Shown here piece by piece: positions 37,978 to 51,064 of a stretch of DNA of 64,000 bases. The notes under the pieces were generated by a model that worked only from the letters and a program-made list of their open reading frames with translations, was not told where the DNA came from and searched no databases. Made by a program: the position numbers and the translations under genes. The stretch is taken from NCBI RefSeq assembly GCF_013359695.1, contig NZ_JABFMU010000015.1:1-64000 (forward strand), read 5' to 3'. This DNA comes from Pseudomonas sp. C2B4. Its GTDB lineage: Bacteria; Pseudomonadota; Gammaproteobacteria; Pseudomonadales; Pseudomonadaceae. Each line of letters begins with the position of its first letter. Position 1 is the stretch's first letter.

Positions 37978-38916
37978 TTGATTGACTTACCCGCTGCTGA
38001 TTCACATACCTCGACCACCAATCCGCTGACCGTTTATCTGGCGCGCCTGGCGCCGTCCAGCCAACTGACCATGCGTTACGTACTGCAGGATGCGGCCGAC
38101 CGCCTGGGCTTCGAAGACATGAACATCGAAGAGATTCCCTGGCATGAGTTGCAGCCCGAGGACGTGATTGCGTTGGTCGCCACCTTGCGCACCGACGGCT
38201 ATGCGCCCAACACCTCGTCGCTGTACGTCAATGCGGTGCGCGGGGTGATGAACGAAGCGTGGCGCATGAGCCTGATCAGCCAGGAACACTTGCTGAAAAT
38301 GCGCTCGGTCAAGGGCATCGCCGGCACGCGGCTGTCCCAAGGGCGCAATCTTCGCCGCACGCTGATCCAGGAACTGATGGAGGTCTGCGCCGCCGATCCA
38401 CGGCCCCAGGGGCTGCGCGATGCCGCGATCATCGGGATTCTGTACGGCTCGGGGATGCGCAAGTCGGAGTCGGTGAACCTGGACCTGAACCAGGTCGACT
38501 TTACCGAGCGCAGCCTGCTGGTCACGGCCAAGGGCAACAAGCAACTGGTCAAGTACGCCCCGGCCTGGGCCTTCGCCAAACTCGATGCCTGGCTGGAGTT
38601 GCGCCGCTCGCAACTCAAGGAAGGCGAGGCGGACGATACGTTCCTGTTCAATCGCATTCGCCGTGGCAGCCACATCACCCGCGAGCGCATCACCAAACAT
38701 GCGATCTACTACATTGCCCGGCAGCGCGGCGCCCAGGTGGGGGTGAAAATCATGCCCCATGATTTCCGTCGTTCGTTCATCACCCGGGTGATCGAGGAGC
38801 ACGACCTGTCGATCGCACAGAAACTGGCCCACCACAGCAACATCCAGACGACCGCCAACTACGACGTGCGCGATGACAACGAGCGGCGCAGGGCGGTGGA
38901 TCGTTTCGATCTTTGA
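37978..38916 (+). CDS. Orphan tyrosine recombinase / site-specific integrase
   Basis: 312 residues from TTG 37978 (AAAGG about 10 nt upstream; no nearer ATG precedes the SAM-like N-terminal domain). The catalytic set is complete: R161 (GSGMRKSE), K185 (TAKGNK), H261-x2-R264 (PHDFRRSF), H286 and nucleophile Y295 (AHHSNIQTTANY). The core-binding domain is about 12-110. Size is XerC/D-like, but the sequence is not that of the housekeeping pair. No other mobile-element gene, tRNA or att repeat is visible nearby. It may be a remnant of an element, a resolvase or a dedicated recombinase. Downstream lies the largest REP array of the window. Confidence 0.88.
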   Translation: MIDLPAADSHTSTTNPLTVYLARLAPSSQLTMRYVLQDAADRLGFEDMNIEEIPWHELQPEDVIALVATLRTDGYAPNTSSLYVNAVRGVMNEAWRMSLISQEHLLKMRSVKGIAGTRLSQGRNLRRTLIQELMEVCAADPRPQGLRDAAIIGILYGSGMRKSESVNLDLNQVDFTERSLLVTAKGNKQLVKYAPAWAFAKLDAWLELRRSQLKEGEADDTFLFNRIRRGSHITRERITKHAIYYIARQRGAQVGVKIMPHDFRRSFITRVIEEHDLSIAQKLAHHSNIQTTANYDVRDDNERRRAVDRFDL

Positions 38917-39287
38917 TCGTCATGCTGGTCATAACCTTGTGGGAGCGAGCCTGCTCGCGAATGCGGTGTGTCATTCAGCATAAATGCTGACTGACCTGGC
39001 CCCTTCGCGAGCAGGCTCGCTCCCACAGGGGATTATCGGTGGACACATGAGTTACGTACGACACCGTTCAAATGTGGAAGCGAGCCTGCTCGCGAAGGCG
39101 GTGTGTCATTCAGCATAAATGTTGACTGACCTGACCCCTTCGCGAGCAGGCTCGCTCCCACAATGGGATCTGGGACATGGCTGTGAGGGATTGGTCGGCT
39201 GACAGGCCGCCATCGCTGCGATGCGGCGTCCCGACAAGCCAGCTCCCACAGAGGAATGCGTACGCTTACTTCAGTGCAATACCCGGT
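38917..39287. other. Intergenic region filled by REP array
   Basis: 371 bp between the convergent recombinase and ABC ATPase genes. 38939-39163 is REP array. 39190-39250 holds GGTCGGCTGACAGGCCGCC and AAGCCAGCTCCCACAG, which look like a second, decayed Pseudomonas repeat. No coding potential seen. Confidence 0.7.
38939..39163. repeat. Tandemly duplicated REP doublet (four copies)
   Basis: Two long-spacer doublets, 38939-39026 and 39074-39163, with a period of 135 bp. Their spacers are nearly identical (GTGTGTCATTCAGCATAAAT in both), so the doublet appears to have been duplicated as a unit. Confidence 0.93.
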
Positions 39288-40358
39288 TCACGGCTCGCTC
39301 AATACGTGGGCATGGCCGATGGTCGAGACGTGAACGGCGCTGCCGGCCGGCGGGGCGTACATGCCGGAGCTGCGCACCAGCAGTGAGCGCCCCGACTGCT
39401 CGCCGGAGGCCGAGGACTGCAACTCCACCGTCAGGGTGCAGGTGTTGCCGCTGAAGTCCCGATCGGTGACCACCGCGCGGCACCCCACGACTTCCGCGGT
39501 ATGGGGCAGGACACTGGCCAGTTGCAATTGCTCGGGCCGCAACATGATGTGCGCGGCATTGTTGTTGCGATGATTGTTGACCGGTATCCGCCCCAGATCG
39601 CAATGGGCCCAGCCGGCTTCGATGCGGGCGGGCATGACCACGGCGTCGCCAAGAAACAGCGCGGTCTGGACATCGTCGGGGTAGCGGTACAGGTCCAGCG
39701 GGTGTCCGGACTGTACCAGCCGGCCGTGGCGCATCACCGCCAGTTGGTCGGCGAAGGACAAGGCTTCGCTCTGGTCATGGGTGACCAGGATGGTGGTGAC
39801 CCCGGCCTCTGCCAACAGACGCGCCACCAGCTTGCGCATGCTGGCGCGCAGACCGGTATCGAGTGCCGAAAACGGCTCGTCGAGCAACATCAACCGTGGT
39901 TGCTGGGCCAGGGCGCGGGCCAGGGCCACCCGCTGCTGTTGACCGCCGGACAACTCATGGGGCCAACGCTCGGCCATGTTGGCGTCCAGGGCAACGCTGT
40001 CCATCAACTCCGCGATACGTTCCTGTTTTTCGCTGCCCTTGGTCGCCAGGCCGAAGCCGATATTGGCCGCCACGGTCATGTGCGGGAACAACGCGCCGTC
40101 CTGCGGCACATAACCGATCAGGCGTTGATGCGCCGGCACCTCGTGGGTGCTGTCGACCAGCGTCTGACCGTTGAGCGACAGGCGCCCGGAGTCGGGGAAC
40201 TCGAAGCCGGCGATCATCCGCAGCAGGGTGGTTTTGCCCGAGCCGGACGGGCCGACAATCACCGTGCGACTGCCGGTGGGCACCGACAGGCTGACGTTTT
40301 CCAGGGCTTTTTGCGTGCCGTAGGATTTGGAGAGCGAATGCAGTTCTAGAGCGTTCAT
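39288..40358 (-). CDS. fbpC: Fe3+ ABC transporter ATPase (FbpC/AfuC type)
   Basis: 356 residues from ATG 40358. Walker [10 protein letters not shown] (about 38-46), Q-loop VPQDGALF, signature [15 protein letters not shown], Walker [13 protein letters not shown] and switch [11 protein letters not shown]-terminal regulatory/TOBE domain (about 240-350) starts near LRPEQLQL. It powers the adjacent permease from the cytoplasmic face. ATG overlaps the permease stop by 4 nt. Spermidine-type importers have similar ATPases; the binding protein argues for iron. Confidence 0.85.
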   Translation of the reverse strand: MNALELHSLSKSYGTQKALENVSLSVPTGSRTVIVGPSGSGKTTLLRMIAGFEFPDSGRLSLNGQTLVDSTHEVPAHQRLIGYVPQDGALFPHMTVAANIGFGLATKGSEKQERIAELMDSVALDANMAERWPHELSGGQQQRVALARALAQQPRLMLLDEPFSALDTGLRASMRKLVARLLAEAGVTTILVTHDQSEALSFADQLAVMRHGRLVQSGHPLDLYRYPDDVQTALFLGDAVVMPARIEAGWAHCDLGRIPVNNHRNNNAAHIMLRPEQLQLASVLPHTAEVVGCRAVVTDRDFSGNTCTLTVELQSSASGEQSGRSLLVRSSGMYAPPAGSAVHVSTIGHAHVLSEP

Positions 40359-41956
40359 CGGCCAGCCGTTTTTTTGGATTGGTGATAAAGGATTCCGGTC
40401 AACGGAAGCGACAGCACAATCATCAGCAGGGCATAGGGTGCAGCGGCGGCGTAATCGATTTCGCTGGTCAGCGCCCAGAAACCGGTGGCCAGCGTGCGCG
40501 TGCCGTTGGGCGCGAGCAGCAAAGTAGCGGTCAGTTCGTTGGTGATCGCCAGGAACACCAGTGCCGCTCCCGCCGCAGCCCCCGGAGCCGCCAGGCGCAG
40601 GGTGATCAGCCACAAGGCCCGTGCTGGCGAACGACCCAGGCTGCGGGCCATGTTTTCCAGTTCCACCGGCGCCTGGGCGATGCCGGCACGCAGACTCACC
40701 AGGGCCCGGGGCAGGAACATCAACAGATACGCCAGCAGCACGGTGATCGAGGTCTGATAGATCGGCCGGGCAAAATGGATGGTCACGGTGACCAACGCCA
40801 GGGCGACGACAATTCCCGGCAGGGAGCTGGTGATGTAGTTGCAGCTTTCCAGCACCCGCTGCAGTCGACCCGGCGAGCGAATCGACAGCCAGGCAATCGG
40901 GATGGCGGCGCAGGTGGTCAGGAGCGCGCCCGTTACGCCGAACAGCAGGGTCTGTTCCAGTGCCGGCAGCAGTTCCGACAAGTCCCAGACCTGCACGCCG
41001 CCGGCCATCAGCCACTTGCCCAGGGTGATCAGCGGAACGCCCAACGCCAGGGCGCAAGTGATGATCTGCAGGGCCAGCGCCAGAATCGTCGCCGGGGTAT
41101 TCAGGCAGACAATCCGTTGCTCACGGGCACTGCCTGAACCGACGCGGGCATAGCGCGCATGGCCACGGGCGGCCGACTCGACGGTCAGCATCGCCAGGCA
41201 GCACAGCGCCAGTACACCGGCCAACAGGTTGGCGGCCGGGCCGTTGAAGGTGGATTTGAACTGATCGAAGATCGCCGTGGTGAAGGTGTCGAAGCGGATC
41301 ATCGCGTACAGGCCGTACTCGGCCAGCAGGTGCAGGCCGACCAGCAACGCACCGCCGCAGATGGCCAGGCGCAATTGCGGCAACACCACGCGGAAAAACA
41401 CCGCCCAGGGTTTGAGCCCCAGGGACTCGGCGACATCCTCGATGGCCGGGTCGAGTCGGCGCAACGTCGCGGCCACCGGCAGGTAGAGAAACGGAAAATA
41501 GGCGATGACCGAGACCAGTACCCCGGCAAACAGCCCGTGAATCGGTGGCACCAGGCTGACCCAGGCGTAACTGTGCACGAACGCCGGCACCGCCAGCGGC
41601 GCGGTGGCCAGTAACGACCACCAGCGGCGTCCCGGCAGGTTGGTGCGTTCAGTCAACCACGCCAGCGTCACCCCCAGGGCGATGCACAAAGGAACGGTAA
41701 TGACCACCAGCAACACGGTATTGACCAGCAGTTCGCCAACCCGTGGCCGGAACACCAGCGGCACCACGGCCTCCCAACCGGTTTGCAGGTAGACGCCGAT
41801 GACGAAGGCGATGGGCAACAGCGCCAGTAACGAAACCAGCACCGACAAACCGACCACCCACGCGCCGCCACGGCTCGCGAACAGGCCGCGTGACCGTCGG
41901 CGCAGGTTGGCGGGTGTGCTTTGGGCGACACCCGCCGGCAGGATTTCAGGTATCAA
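40355..41956 (-). CDS. fbpB: Fe3+ ABC transporter permease (FbpB/AfuB type)
   Basis: 533 residues from TTG 41956, the codon directly after the TAA of the binding-protein gene. Twelve spans in two homologous halves, each with an EAA-type loop ([21 protein letters not shown] near 185; [20 protein letters not shown] near 440). This fused-permease form is typical of Fe3+/thiamine importers of the FbpB/SfuB family. Sequential genes binding protein - permease - ATPase form one leftward operon. Confidence 0.85.
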   Translation of the reverse strand: MIPEILPAGVAQSTPANLRRRSRGLFASRGGAWVVGLSVLVSLLALLPIAFVIGVYLQTGWEAVVPLVFRPRVGELLVNTVLLVVITVPLCIALGVTLAWLTERTNLPGRRWWSLLATAPLAVPAFVHSYAWVSLVPPIHGLFAGVLVSVIAYFPFLYLPVAATLRRLDPAIEDVAESLGLKPWAVFFRVVLPQLRLAICGGALLVGLHLLAEYGLYAMIRFDTFTTAIFDQFKSTFNGPAANLLAGVLALCCLAMLTVESAARGHARYARVGSGSAREQRIVCLNTPATILALALQIITCALALGVPLITLGKWLMAGGVQVWDLSELLPALEQTLLFGVTGALLTTCAAIPIAWLSIRSPGRLQRVLESCNYITSSLPGIVVALALVTVTIHFARPIYQTSITVLLAYLLMFLPRALVSLRAGIAQAPVELENMARSLGRSPARALWLITLRLAAPGAAAGAALVFLAITNELTATLLLAPNGTRTLATGFWALTSEIDYAAAAPYALLMIVLSLPLTGILYHQSKKTAGR

Positions 41957-42979
41957 TTAGAGCAGTCCGGCCTGAGTCATCAGCTCCACGGCTTTTTTGC
42001 TGTCGAGTTTCGACGCATCGACGGTCGGCGCGTCGAGCTGCTGCAAAGGCACCAGTTTAGGGTTGGATTGAGCGTTCTTGCCCACGGCGTATTCAAACGA
42101 TTTGCCGTCCTTGAGGATGGCCTGGCCGTCCTTGCCGGTGATCCACTTCAGGAACGCCTGGGCTTGTTCCTGATGCTTGCTGGACGCCAGGACACCACCG
42201 CCGGAGATGCTGACAAACGCCCCCGGATCCTTGTGCCTGAAGTAGTGCAGCGCGGTGTTCTTGCTGTTTTCGCCGGTCTTGGACTGATCGACGAAGCTGT
42301 AATAGTGGTAGATCACGCCGCTGTCGATCTGCCCGGCATTCACTGCCTTGAGCACTGAACTGTTGCCGCGGTAGGCGGTGAAGTTGGTTTTCATTGCCTT
42401 GAGCCAGTCCAGGGTCGCGGCTTCGCCTTTCTGTTGCAGAATCGCGGCGACGATGGCCTGGAAGTCGGCACCGCCCGGTGACGCGCCCCAGCGACCTTTC
42501 CACTCTGGCGCCGCCAGGTCCATGATCGATTTGGGCAGTTGCGCTTCCGGCAATTTGCTCGGGTTGTAGACGAACACCGTGGAACGTGCGGCGATCCCCA
42601 CCCATTTGCCGTGGGCTGGACGGTAGGCGGAATCGACTTGCTCCAGGGTGGTCTTGTCGACCGGCGCGAACAGGCCCGCGTTGTCGACCAGGACCATGGC
42701 CGGGGAGTTTTCGGTCAGGAACACATCGGCCGGCGAAGCGGCGCCTTCCTGCACGATCTGGTTGCCCATTTCGGTGTCGTCACCATTGCGCAAGGTGACC
42801 GGAATACCGGTTTCCTGAGTGAAGCCTTCGACCCAGGCCTTGGTCAGGCCTTCGTGCTGCGCGTTGTAGACCACGATGCCAACGTCGGCGGCATACACGT
42901 GACCGGCGCTCACCAGGGCCGAGGTTAACGCAGAGACCAGCAGGGCTTGTTTCAGGAAGGACGGGATTCGGGACATCAT
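41957..42979 (-). CDS. fbpA: Fe3+ ABC transporter periplasmic binding protein (FbpA type)
   Basis: 340 residues. Signal peptide SFLKQALLVSALTSALVSAG...VYA, mature start ADVGIVVYNAQHEG. The adjacent-Tyr motif GVIYHYYSF (about 216-224) corresponds to the iron-ligating tyrosine pair of ferric-binding proteins. It captures Fe3+ in the periplasm for FbpBC. ATG 42979 (followed by a second ATG) has AGGAG 10 nt upstream. A Fur-like box overlaps the presumed promoter. Confidence 0.87.
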   Translation of the reverse strand: MMSRIPSFLKQALLVSALTSALVSAGHVYAADVGIVVYNAQHEGLTKAWVEGFTQETGIPVTLRNGDDTEMGNQIVQEGAASPADVFLTENSPAMVLVDNAGLFAPVDKTTLEQVDSAYRPAHGKWVGIAARSTVFVYNPSKLPEAQLPKSIMDLAAPEWKGRWGASPGGADFQAIVAAILQQKGEAATLDWLKAMKTNFTAYRGNSSVLKAVNAGQIDSGVIYHYYSFVDQSKTGENSKNTALHYFRHKDPGAFVSISGGGVLASSKHQEQAQAFLKWITGKDGQAILKDGKSFEYAVGKNAQSNPKLVPLQQLDAPTVDASKLDSKKAVELMTQAGLL

Positions 42980-43048
42980 GCTAAGGCAGCTCCTGTTTTT
43001 TTGATTTCGAGCAAGCAGATTCGACGGGTAAGACGTCGATTATTGTAG

Positions 43049-43067
43049 ATCAATAGGAATCATTTGC
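43049..43067 (-). promoter_or_regulatory. Fur-like box upstream of fbpA
   Basis: ATCAATAGGAATCATTTGC matches the Fur consensus at about 11 of 19 positions, best in AATCATT. It abuts a TACAAT -10 candidate on the minus strand, 70-90 bp before the fbpA start. Confidence 0.45.
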
Positions 43068-43152
43068 ATGTTTGCGGCGCGGCAAATGTAATGGGTGAAA
43101 TGAGAAAAAATCGTCAATTCGTTGGGCCCATTCAAAACCCCTGAAAAAAACT

Positions 43153-43250
43153 GTGGGAGCGAGCCTGCTCGCGAAGGTCGTTAACGATGACGCGAGCATC
43201 CTGGATAAACGCGGCGTGCTTGAGTTTTTCGCGAGCAGGCTCGCTCCCAC
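43153..43250. repeat. REP doublet, long spacer
   Basis: Outward-ended REP copies with a divergent spacer of about 52 bp (GTCGTTAACGATGACGCGAG and following). Confidence 0.93.
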
Positions 43251-43297
43251 AGGAGGAATGGCTCCGACAGGGGAATGCGTGTCCACAGCGGGTTGTG

Positions 43298-43855
43298 TTA
43301 CTGGCTGGCATTGGCAGACGGACAGCCTTTTTGCGTACTGCTCGCCGCCTGGCTGATCAGCGCTGCCAGGCGTCTGACGTTGTTCTGCTGCGCTGCCACC
43401 AGCTCATCGACAGATGGCCCGGAAGGCGTCTGCAAGGTACTGCGGCAGGGCAGCAGGGTGTCATCGCCGTTGCGCAAGCGCCATTTCGCATCGATCAGCC
43501 CGTATTGGCCGGGAATTGAATCGAACCGCTGCACGTCGACTTTCACCGACATCCTGCGTTGAGGATTGCTGTTGACCATCTGATCAAGCAGGGCACTGCG
43601 CAACTCATCCACCAGGCTGGCTCCCCACCAGTCCGTTTCGAGGATGGCAATCCCCGTGTTTCCCTGACGTACGACTATCTGTGGTCGATCGACCTGAGGC
43701 GGTACAACAAGGCTTTCGATCTGGATCTCCGCGGTAGACCGCGAACCAGCGCTCAGTTGGGCCGGGGTCAGGGTGTGGAACTGAATCGGGTCGCTGCGGC
43801 AAGCGCTCAATAAGGCCAGCGCAGCGATCAACGCAACTTTCAGCGGAAAAGCCAT
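43298..43855 (-). CDS. pqiC: PqiC lipoprotein (ABC-type transport auxiliary, DUF330)
   Basis: 185 residues from ATG 43855, chosen over 43876 because AGGAG sits 8 nt upstream. Lipobox LLSAC near residue 19. The mature domain has LVVPPQVDRPQIVVRQG and WWGASLVDELRSALLDQM, as in PqiC/YmbA. It is an outer-membrane lipoprotein expected to cap the PqiB tube in the Pqi lipid-transport/envelope-integrity system. It overlaps or abuts the pqiB end. Confidence 0.85.
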   Translation of the reverse strand: MAFPLKVALIAALALLSACRSDPIQFHTLTPAQLSAGSRSTAEIQIESLVVPPQVDRPQIVVRQGNTGIAILETDWWGASLVDELRSALLDQMVNSNPQRRMSVKVDVQRFDSIPGQYGLIDAKWRLRNGDDTLLPCRSTLQTPSGPSVDELVAAQQNNVRRLAALISQAASSTQKGCPSANASQ

Positions 43856-43872
43856 GAGTGATGCTCCTGTGG

Positions 43873-45549
43873 TCATTTGCTTGGCGGCCCTTGCAGATCC
43901 ATGGGCGCGGCATTGTCGGGACGACCGCGAATCAGCGATTCCGGATGGCGGCCCAGGTAATCAGCCAGGTCACGCAGGGAGCGCGATGTACGCCCCAGCT
44001 CGTCCAGGGTCTGCCCCAGTTTTTCCCGTTGCGGCGAATCGTCGGCCAGGGTCGAGTTGGCCGATTGCAGTGTGGTATTGGCCGATTGCAGGGTCTTGCT
44101 GACGTCCGTCAAAGTGCTCTGCACGCCTGGCAGGGTCTTGGCGTTGAATTGTCCGAGACTTTTGCGCAGTTCCACGAGGTTGCTGTCCAGATTACCGGCG
44201 ATTCGCTCGATAGGCAGTTGATTGATCTTGGTGACCATGGCTTCGATTTTTTCCTGCAGCTGTTCGAGGCTGCCGGGAACGGTCGGAATGGAGACCGGGC
44301 GGGCCGTCGGATCGAACGCGACCTTTTCCGCCTTCGGATAGAAATCCAGCGCGATGTACAGCTGACCGGTCAGCAGGTTGCCGGTGCGGGCCTGGGCGCG
44401 CAGGCCGTTTTCGATGAACGCGCCGATGATTCGCACACCACCGGCTTCATCGCTGGGGTCATGTTTGAGCGCTTCAAGCATCCGGGTGTGCGCCTGGCCC
44501 AGCCGTTGCGGGTAAATCACGATGCCGACGTTGACCGGAAAGGTGCGTTTTTTCGCGTCGAAGTCCAGATTGACCGACACCACCTTGCCGATTTCCACGC
44601 CGAGGAACTCCACCGGCGCATCGACCTTGAGCCCGCGCAGCGCCTGATCGAAACGCAAGGCCAGGAACTGTGGCTTGCCATTGGGCGGGGCGAGGGCGCT
44701 TTGCTGGTCCTCGAACAGTTCGTACGCGTACTCCTCCGGGGCCGGCTTGTCGTTGGGGCTGTATTCCGGTGCGCGAAAGGCAATGCCCCCGACCAACATG
44801 GCAGACAGGGACTCGGTCTTGACCGCGAAACCATTGGCACCGACGTTCACGTCAATGCCGCTGGCATTCCAGAATCGGGTGTTTTCGGTGACGAACTGAT
44901 CATTGGGCGAGTTGATGAACAGTTCGATGTTGACGCCTTTGCCGTCCGGGTCCAGTGCATAGGCCACCACCTGGCCAACCGGAATCTTGCGGTAATAGAC
45001 AGGAGAGCCAATGTCCAGCGAACCGAGGTCCGCGGTATGCAGGGTGAAGCGTTTGCCCGGCTCGCCATAGGTGATCGGCGGCGGGTTTTCCAGGCCCTTG
45101 AAGTTCTTGGCGCGACTATTGTCCTGGCCGATGTCGGCGCCGATGTAATCGCCCGACAGCAGGGTGTCGATGCCCGATACGCCGCCGGCGCCGATGCGTG
45201 GCCGTACCACCCAGAATTGTGAGTCCTTGCGGGTAAAGCTTTCCGCCTGCTTGACCAATTTGAGGGTGGCGTTGACGCTCTTCTGGTCATCGCTCAATTC
45301 CACGTCAGCCACATGGCCGATGACCACGTTGCGGTATTTGACTTCGGTCTTGTTAGCGACCAGGCCACTGCCGGTCTTGAAGTTGACGGTGATGGTCGGC
45401 CCCTCCTGCAGGATGCTGTGTACCACCAGGGAAATCCCCACCAGCACCGCGACAATCGGCACGATCCAGACCAGCGACACGCTGAAACGACGGGTCTTGA
45501 CGGGGGCCTGACCAGGGGCCTGTGGCCCGTCAGTGGCTTGTTGCTTCAT
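43873..45549 (-). CDS. pqiB: PqiB, MCE-domain intermembrane transport protein
   Basis: 558 residues. N-terminal span (about 28-48, WIVPIVAVLVGISLVVHSI), then three MCE domains beginning near VNFKTGSGLVANKTEVKYR (53), LGSLDIGSPVYYRKIPVG (170) and LRGLKVDAPVEFLGVEIG (290). A helical C-terminal region (about 440-540, PGSLEQLQEKIEAMV ... LQSANTTLQSANSTL) builds the tunnel shaft in the homologue. It spans the periplasm and is thought to move lipids between membranes. Start ATG 45549 overlaps the pqiA stop by 20 nt. Confidence 0.92.
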   Translation of the reverse strand: MKQQATDGPQAPGQAPVKTRRFSVSLVWIVPIVAVLVGISLVVHSILQEGPTITVNFKTGSGLVANKTEVKYRNVVIGHVADVELSDDQKSVNATLKLVKQAESFTRKDSQFWVVRPRIGAGGVSGIDTLLSGDYIGADIGQDNSRAKNFKGLENPPPITYGEPGKRFTLHTADLGSLDIGSPVYYRKIPVGQVVAYALDPDGKGVNIELFINSPNDQFVTENTRFWNASGIDVNVGANGFAVKTESLSAMLVGGIAFRAPEYSPNDKPAPEEYAYELFEDQQSALAPPNGKPQFLALRFDQALRGLKVDAPVEFLGVEIGKVVSVNLDFDAKKRTFPVNVGIVIYPQRLGQAHTRMLEALKHDPSDEAGGVRIIGAFIENGLRAQARTGNLLTGQLYIALDFYPKAEKVAFDPTARPVSIPTVPGSLEQLQEKIEAMVTKINQLPIERIAGNLDSNLVELRKSLGQFNAKTLPGVQSTLTDVSKTLQSANTTLQSANSTLADDSPQREKLGQTLDELGRTSRSLRDLADYLGRHPESLIRGRPDNAAPMDLQGPPSK

Positions 45550-46186
45550 CCGTGACCTCCTTCAAATGTGAACCTTCGCCCTTGGCATCCCAGATCAGGC
45601 GCGGGTCGAAACTCATGGCCGACAACATGGTAAACACCACCACCAGGCCAAAAAACAGAATGCCCGGACGCGGCTCGATGTCGGCCAGGGCTTGAAATTT
45701 CACCAGCGAGGCCACCAGGGCCACAACTATCACGTCGAGCATCGACCAGTAACCGATCACCTCAACGAAGCGGTACATCTTCGACCGCTCCTTTTGTGCC
45801 CACAGACTGTTACGTTGCACGGTGACCAGCAGCATGGTCAGGGCGACGAACTTGATGCCCGGTACCGCGATGCTGGCGATGAAAATGATCAGGGCGATGT
45901 CCCAGGCACCGTGGGCCCAGAAGTCCAGCACGCCACTCATGATCGTGCTGTCGGCGCCGCTGCCGACCATCTTGGTGTTCATCACCGGCAGCACGTTGGC
46001 CGGTATGTAAAACACCAGGGAAGTGAACAGATAGGCCCAGGTCCGGGTCAGCGAGTTGGTCTTGCGTCGATGCAGGGGGGCGCCACAGCGCTCGCATTCG
46101 TGGGGCTCAGAGGTCATGTCACAGGCCAGGCCACAGGTGTGGCACAGGCACAGGTTGAGCTCGCCGGCTGTCGGTGGTGTGGTCAT
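45530..46186 (-). CDS. pqiA: PqiA-family membrane protein (second half-size unit)
   Basis: 218 residues from ATG 46186. Zinc-ribbon-like start CHTCGLACDMT...CERCG, then four spans with YIPANVLPVMNTKMVG and VIGYWSMLDVIVVALVASLV, the PqiA repeat signature. E. coli PqiA carries two such units in one chain; here they are separate genes. ATG overlaps the preceding unit by 4 nt (ATGA). It is the inner-membrane partner of PqiB. Confidence 0.9.
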   Translation of the reverse strand: MTTPPTAGELNLCLCHTCGLACDMTSEPHECERCGAPLHRRKTNSLTRTWAYLFTSLVFYIPANVLPVMNTKMVGSGADSTIMSGVLDFWAHGAWDIALIIFIASIAVPGIKFVALTMLLVTVQRNSLWAQKERSKMYRFVEVIGYWSMLDVIVVALVASLVKFQALADIEPRPGILFFGLVVVFTMLSAMSFDPRLIWDAKGEGSHLKEVTDEATSH

Positions 46187-46779
46187 GGGAGATCCCACAG
46201 ATCACGGATATCGCGGCCGGCGATACGGATCATCATCAGGCTGAGGATGGCCAGGGCGATCAGGCCGATACCGGGCAGTACATCGAGAAAACCGGCGAGT
46301 TTGATCACCGCCACCATCGCCCCCAGCAGGCAGACCTCCAGCATGCTCCAGGGCCTGAGGGTTTCCAGCCAGCGCATGCAGAATTTGAACGCCGGTGCGC
46401 GTCGATGGCTCAGGGCGAAACCCAGGACCCAGATCAGCAGCGCCAGTTGGATGATCGGCGCGATGATCATGGAGATCGCCGCCACCATCGCGATGAAGGT
46501 GATCGGCCCCAGGCTCAGGGCCAGCACCGAGTCCCACAGCGTCGCACTGTTTTTGAGCCCTTGCAGGCTGATGCTCATGACCGGGTAGAAGTTGGCGAAG
46601 ATCCACAGCATCAGCGCGGTGAAAGTCAACGCCAGGCGTTGTTCCACCGTCAGGCCGCTATAACGCTGAAGCACACCGCCGCAGCGCGTGCACAGGGTTT
46701 TCTGATGTTTGGAAAGCGTGGTTTTTTCGTACACGCAATCACAGTGCTCGCAGATGATCAGTTGTTCACTCGTCGCCAT
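46183..46779 (-). CDS. pqiA: PqiA-family membrane protein (first half-size unit)
   Basis: 198 residues from ATG 46779; the frame opens earlier but the Cys-rich start fits here. CEHCDCVYEKTTLSK...CTRCGG is followed by four spans with FANFYPVMSISLQGLK and RPWSMLEVCLLGAMVAVIKL. First gene of the pqi operon (pqiA1-pqiA2-pqiB-pqiC). Paraquat induction is known in E. coli; no SoxR box was recognised here. Confidence 0.9.
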   Translation of the reverse strand: MATSEQLIICEHCDCVYEKTTLSKHQKTLCTRCGGVLQRYSGLTVEQRLALTFTALMLWIFANFYPVMSISLQGLKNSATLWDSVLALSLGPITFIAMVAAISMIIAPIIQLALLIWVLGFALSHRRAPAFKFCMRWLETLRPWSMLEVCLLGAMVAVIKLAGFLDVLPGIGLIALAILSLMMIRIAGRDIRDLWDLP

Positions 46780-46894
46780 TGGCAAAGCTCGACAGAAGTC
46801 AGGAATTGATGAGCACCTCCTCAATATAGAAGCGACTTGCAATTGAGCAAATCGAAACACACAACGAAGGACCGCACATGCGGCGCAAAAAACC

Positions 46895-46982
46895 GTGGGA
46901 GCGAGCCTGCTCGCGAAAGCGGTGTGTCAGATGTCAGGTTTGTCGATTGCCGGACCGTCTTCGCGAGCGGGCTCGCTCCCAC
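46895..46982. repeat. REP doublet, long spacer
   Basis: Outward-ended REP copies at 46895-46917 and 46960-46982 (the right one with CGAGCGGGCTCG), between pqiA and the FAD oxidase stop. Confidence 0.94.
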
Positions 46983-47004
46983 AGAGGGAACGATCTGATT
47001 TTTT

Positions 47005-50902
<3,898 letters not shown>

Positions 50903-51034
50903 AAAGACCTCGTTATTGGTTTTGTTAACGCGGGAGAAGGCCGTTTTCATCTTCGGGAGACTTCCCCTGTGGCGCGTTGACGACTATCTTGGGCGAGCCT
51001 TGCGGTTCCATCTATCCACTTTAAGCAATACAAA

Positions 51035-51053
51035 GCGCACCAAAAGAGTGCGC
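51035..51053. promoter_or_regulatory. NtrC-like palindrome between ligase and AraC genes
   Basis: GCGCACCAAAAGAGTGCGC. Read on the minus strand, the core GCACTCTTTTGGTGC has the GCAC-N7-GTGC layout of NtrC enhancers. It lies 133 bp upstream of the ligase ATG and 12 bp upstream of the AraC ATG. Confidence 0.45.
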
Positions 51054-51064
51054 GAGATCGTCCC

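Larger units (their letters stand above)
42980..43297. other. Intergenic region fbpA / pqiC
   Basis: 318 bp upstream of fbpA and downstream of pqiC (both leftward). Contains a Fur-like box and a TACAAT -10 candidate (about 43043-43048, minus strand), a long-spacer REP doublet at 43153-43250 and a decayed REP-spacer fragment near 43256-43290. No gene seen. Confidence 0.6.

Noticed and set aside
37698..37985. 95-codon open frame between arnB and the recombinase
   Set aside because: No recognisable domain, poor ribosome-site spacing, and it overlaps the recombinase start; the region looks regulatory.
39190..39287. Possible small gene or ncRNA after the REP array
   Set aside because: Sequence looks like a decayed second type of repeat; no ORF with a ribosome site and no terminator.
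50903..51034. Sigma-54 promoter for the glutamine-synthetase-like gene
   Set aside because: I searched for GG-N10-GC toward the ligase and found none, despite the NtrC-like site.
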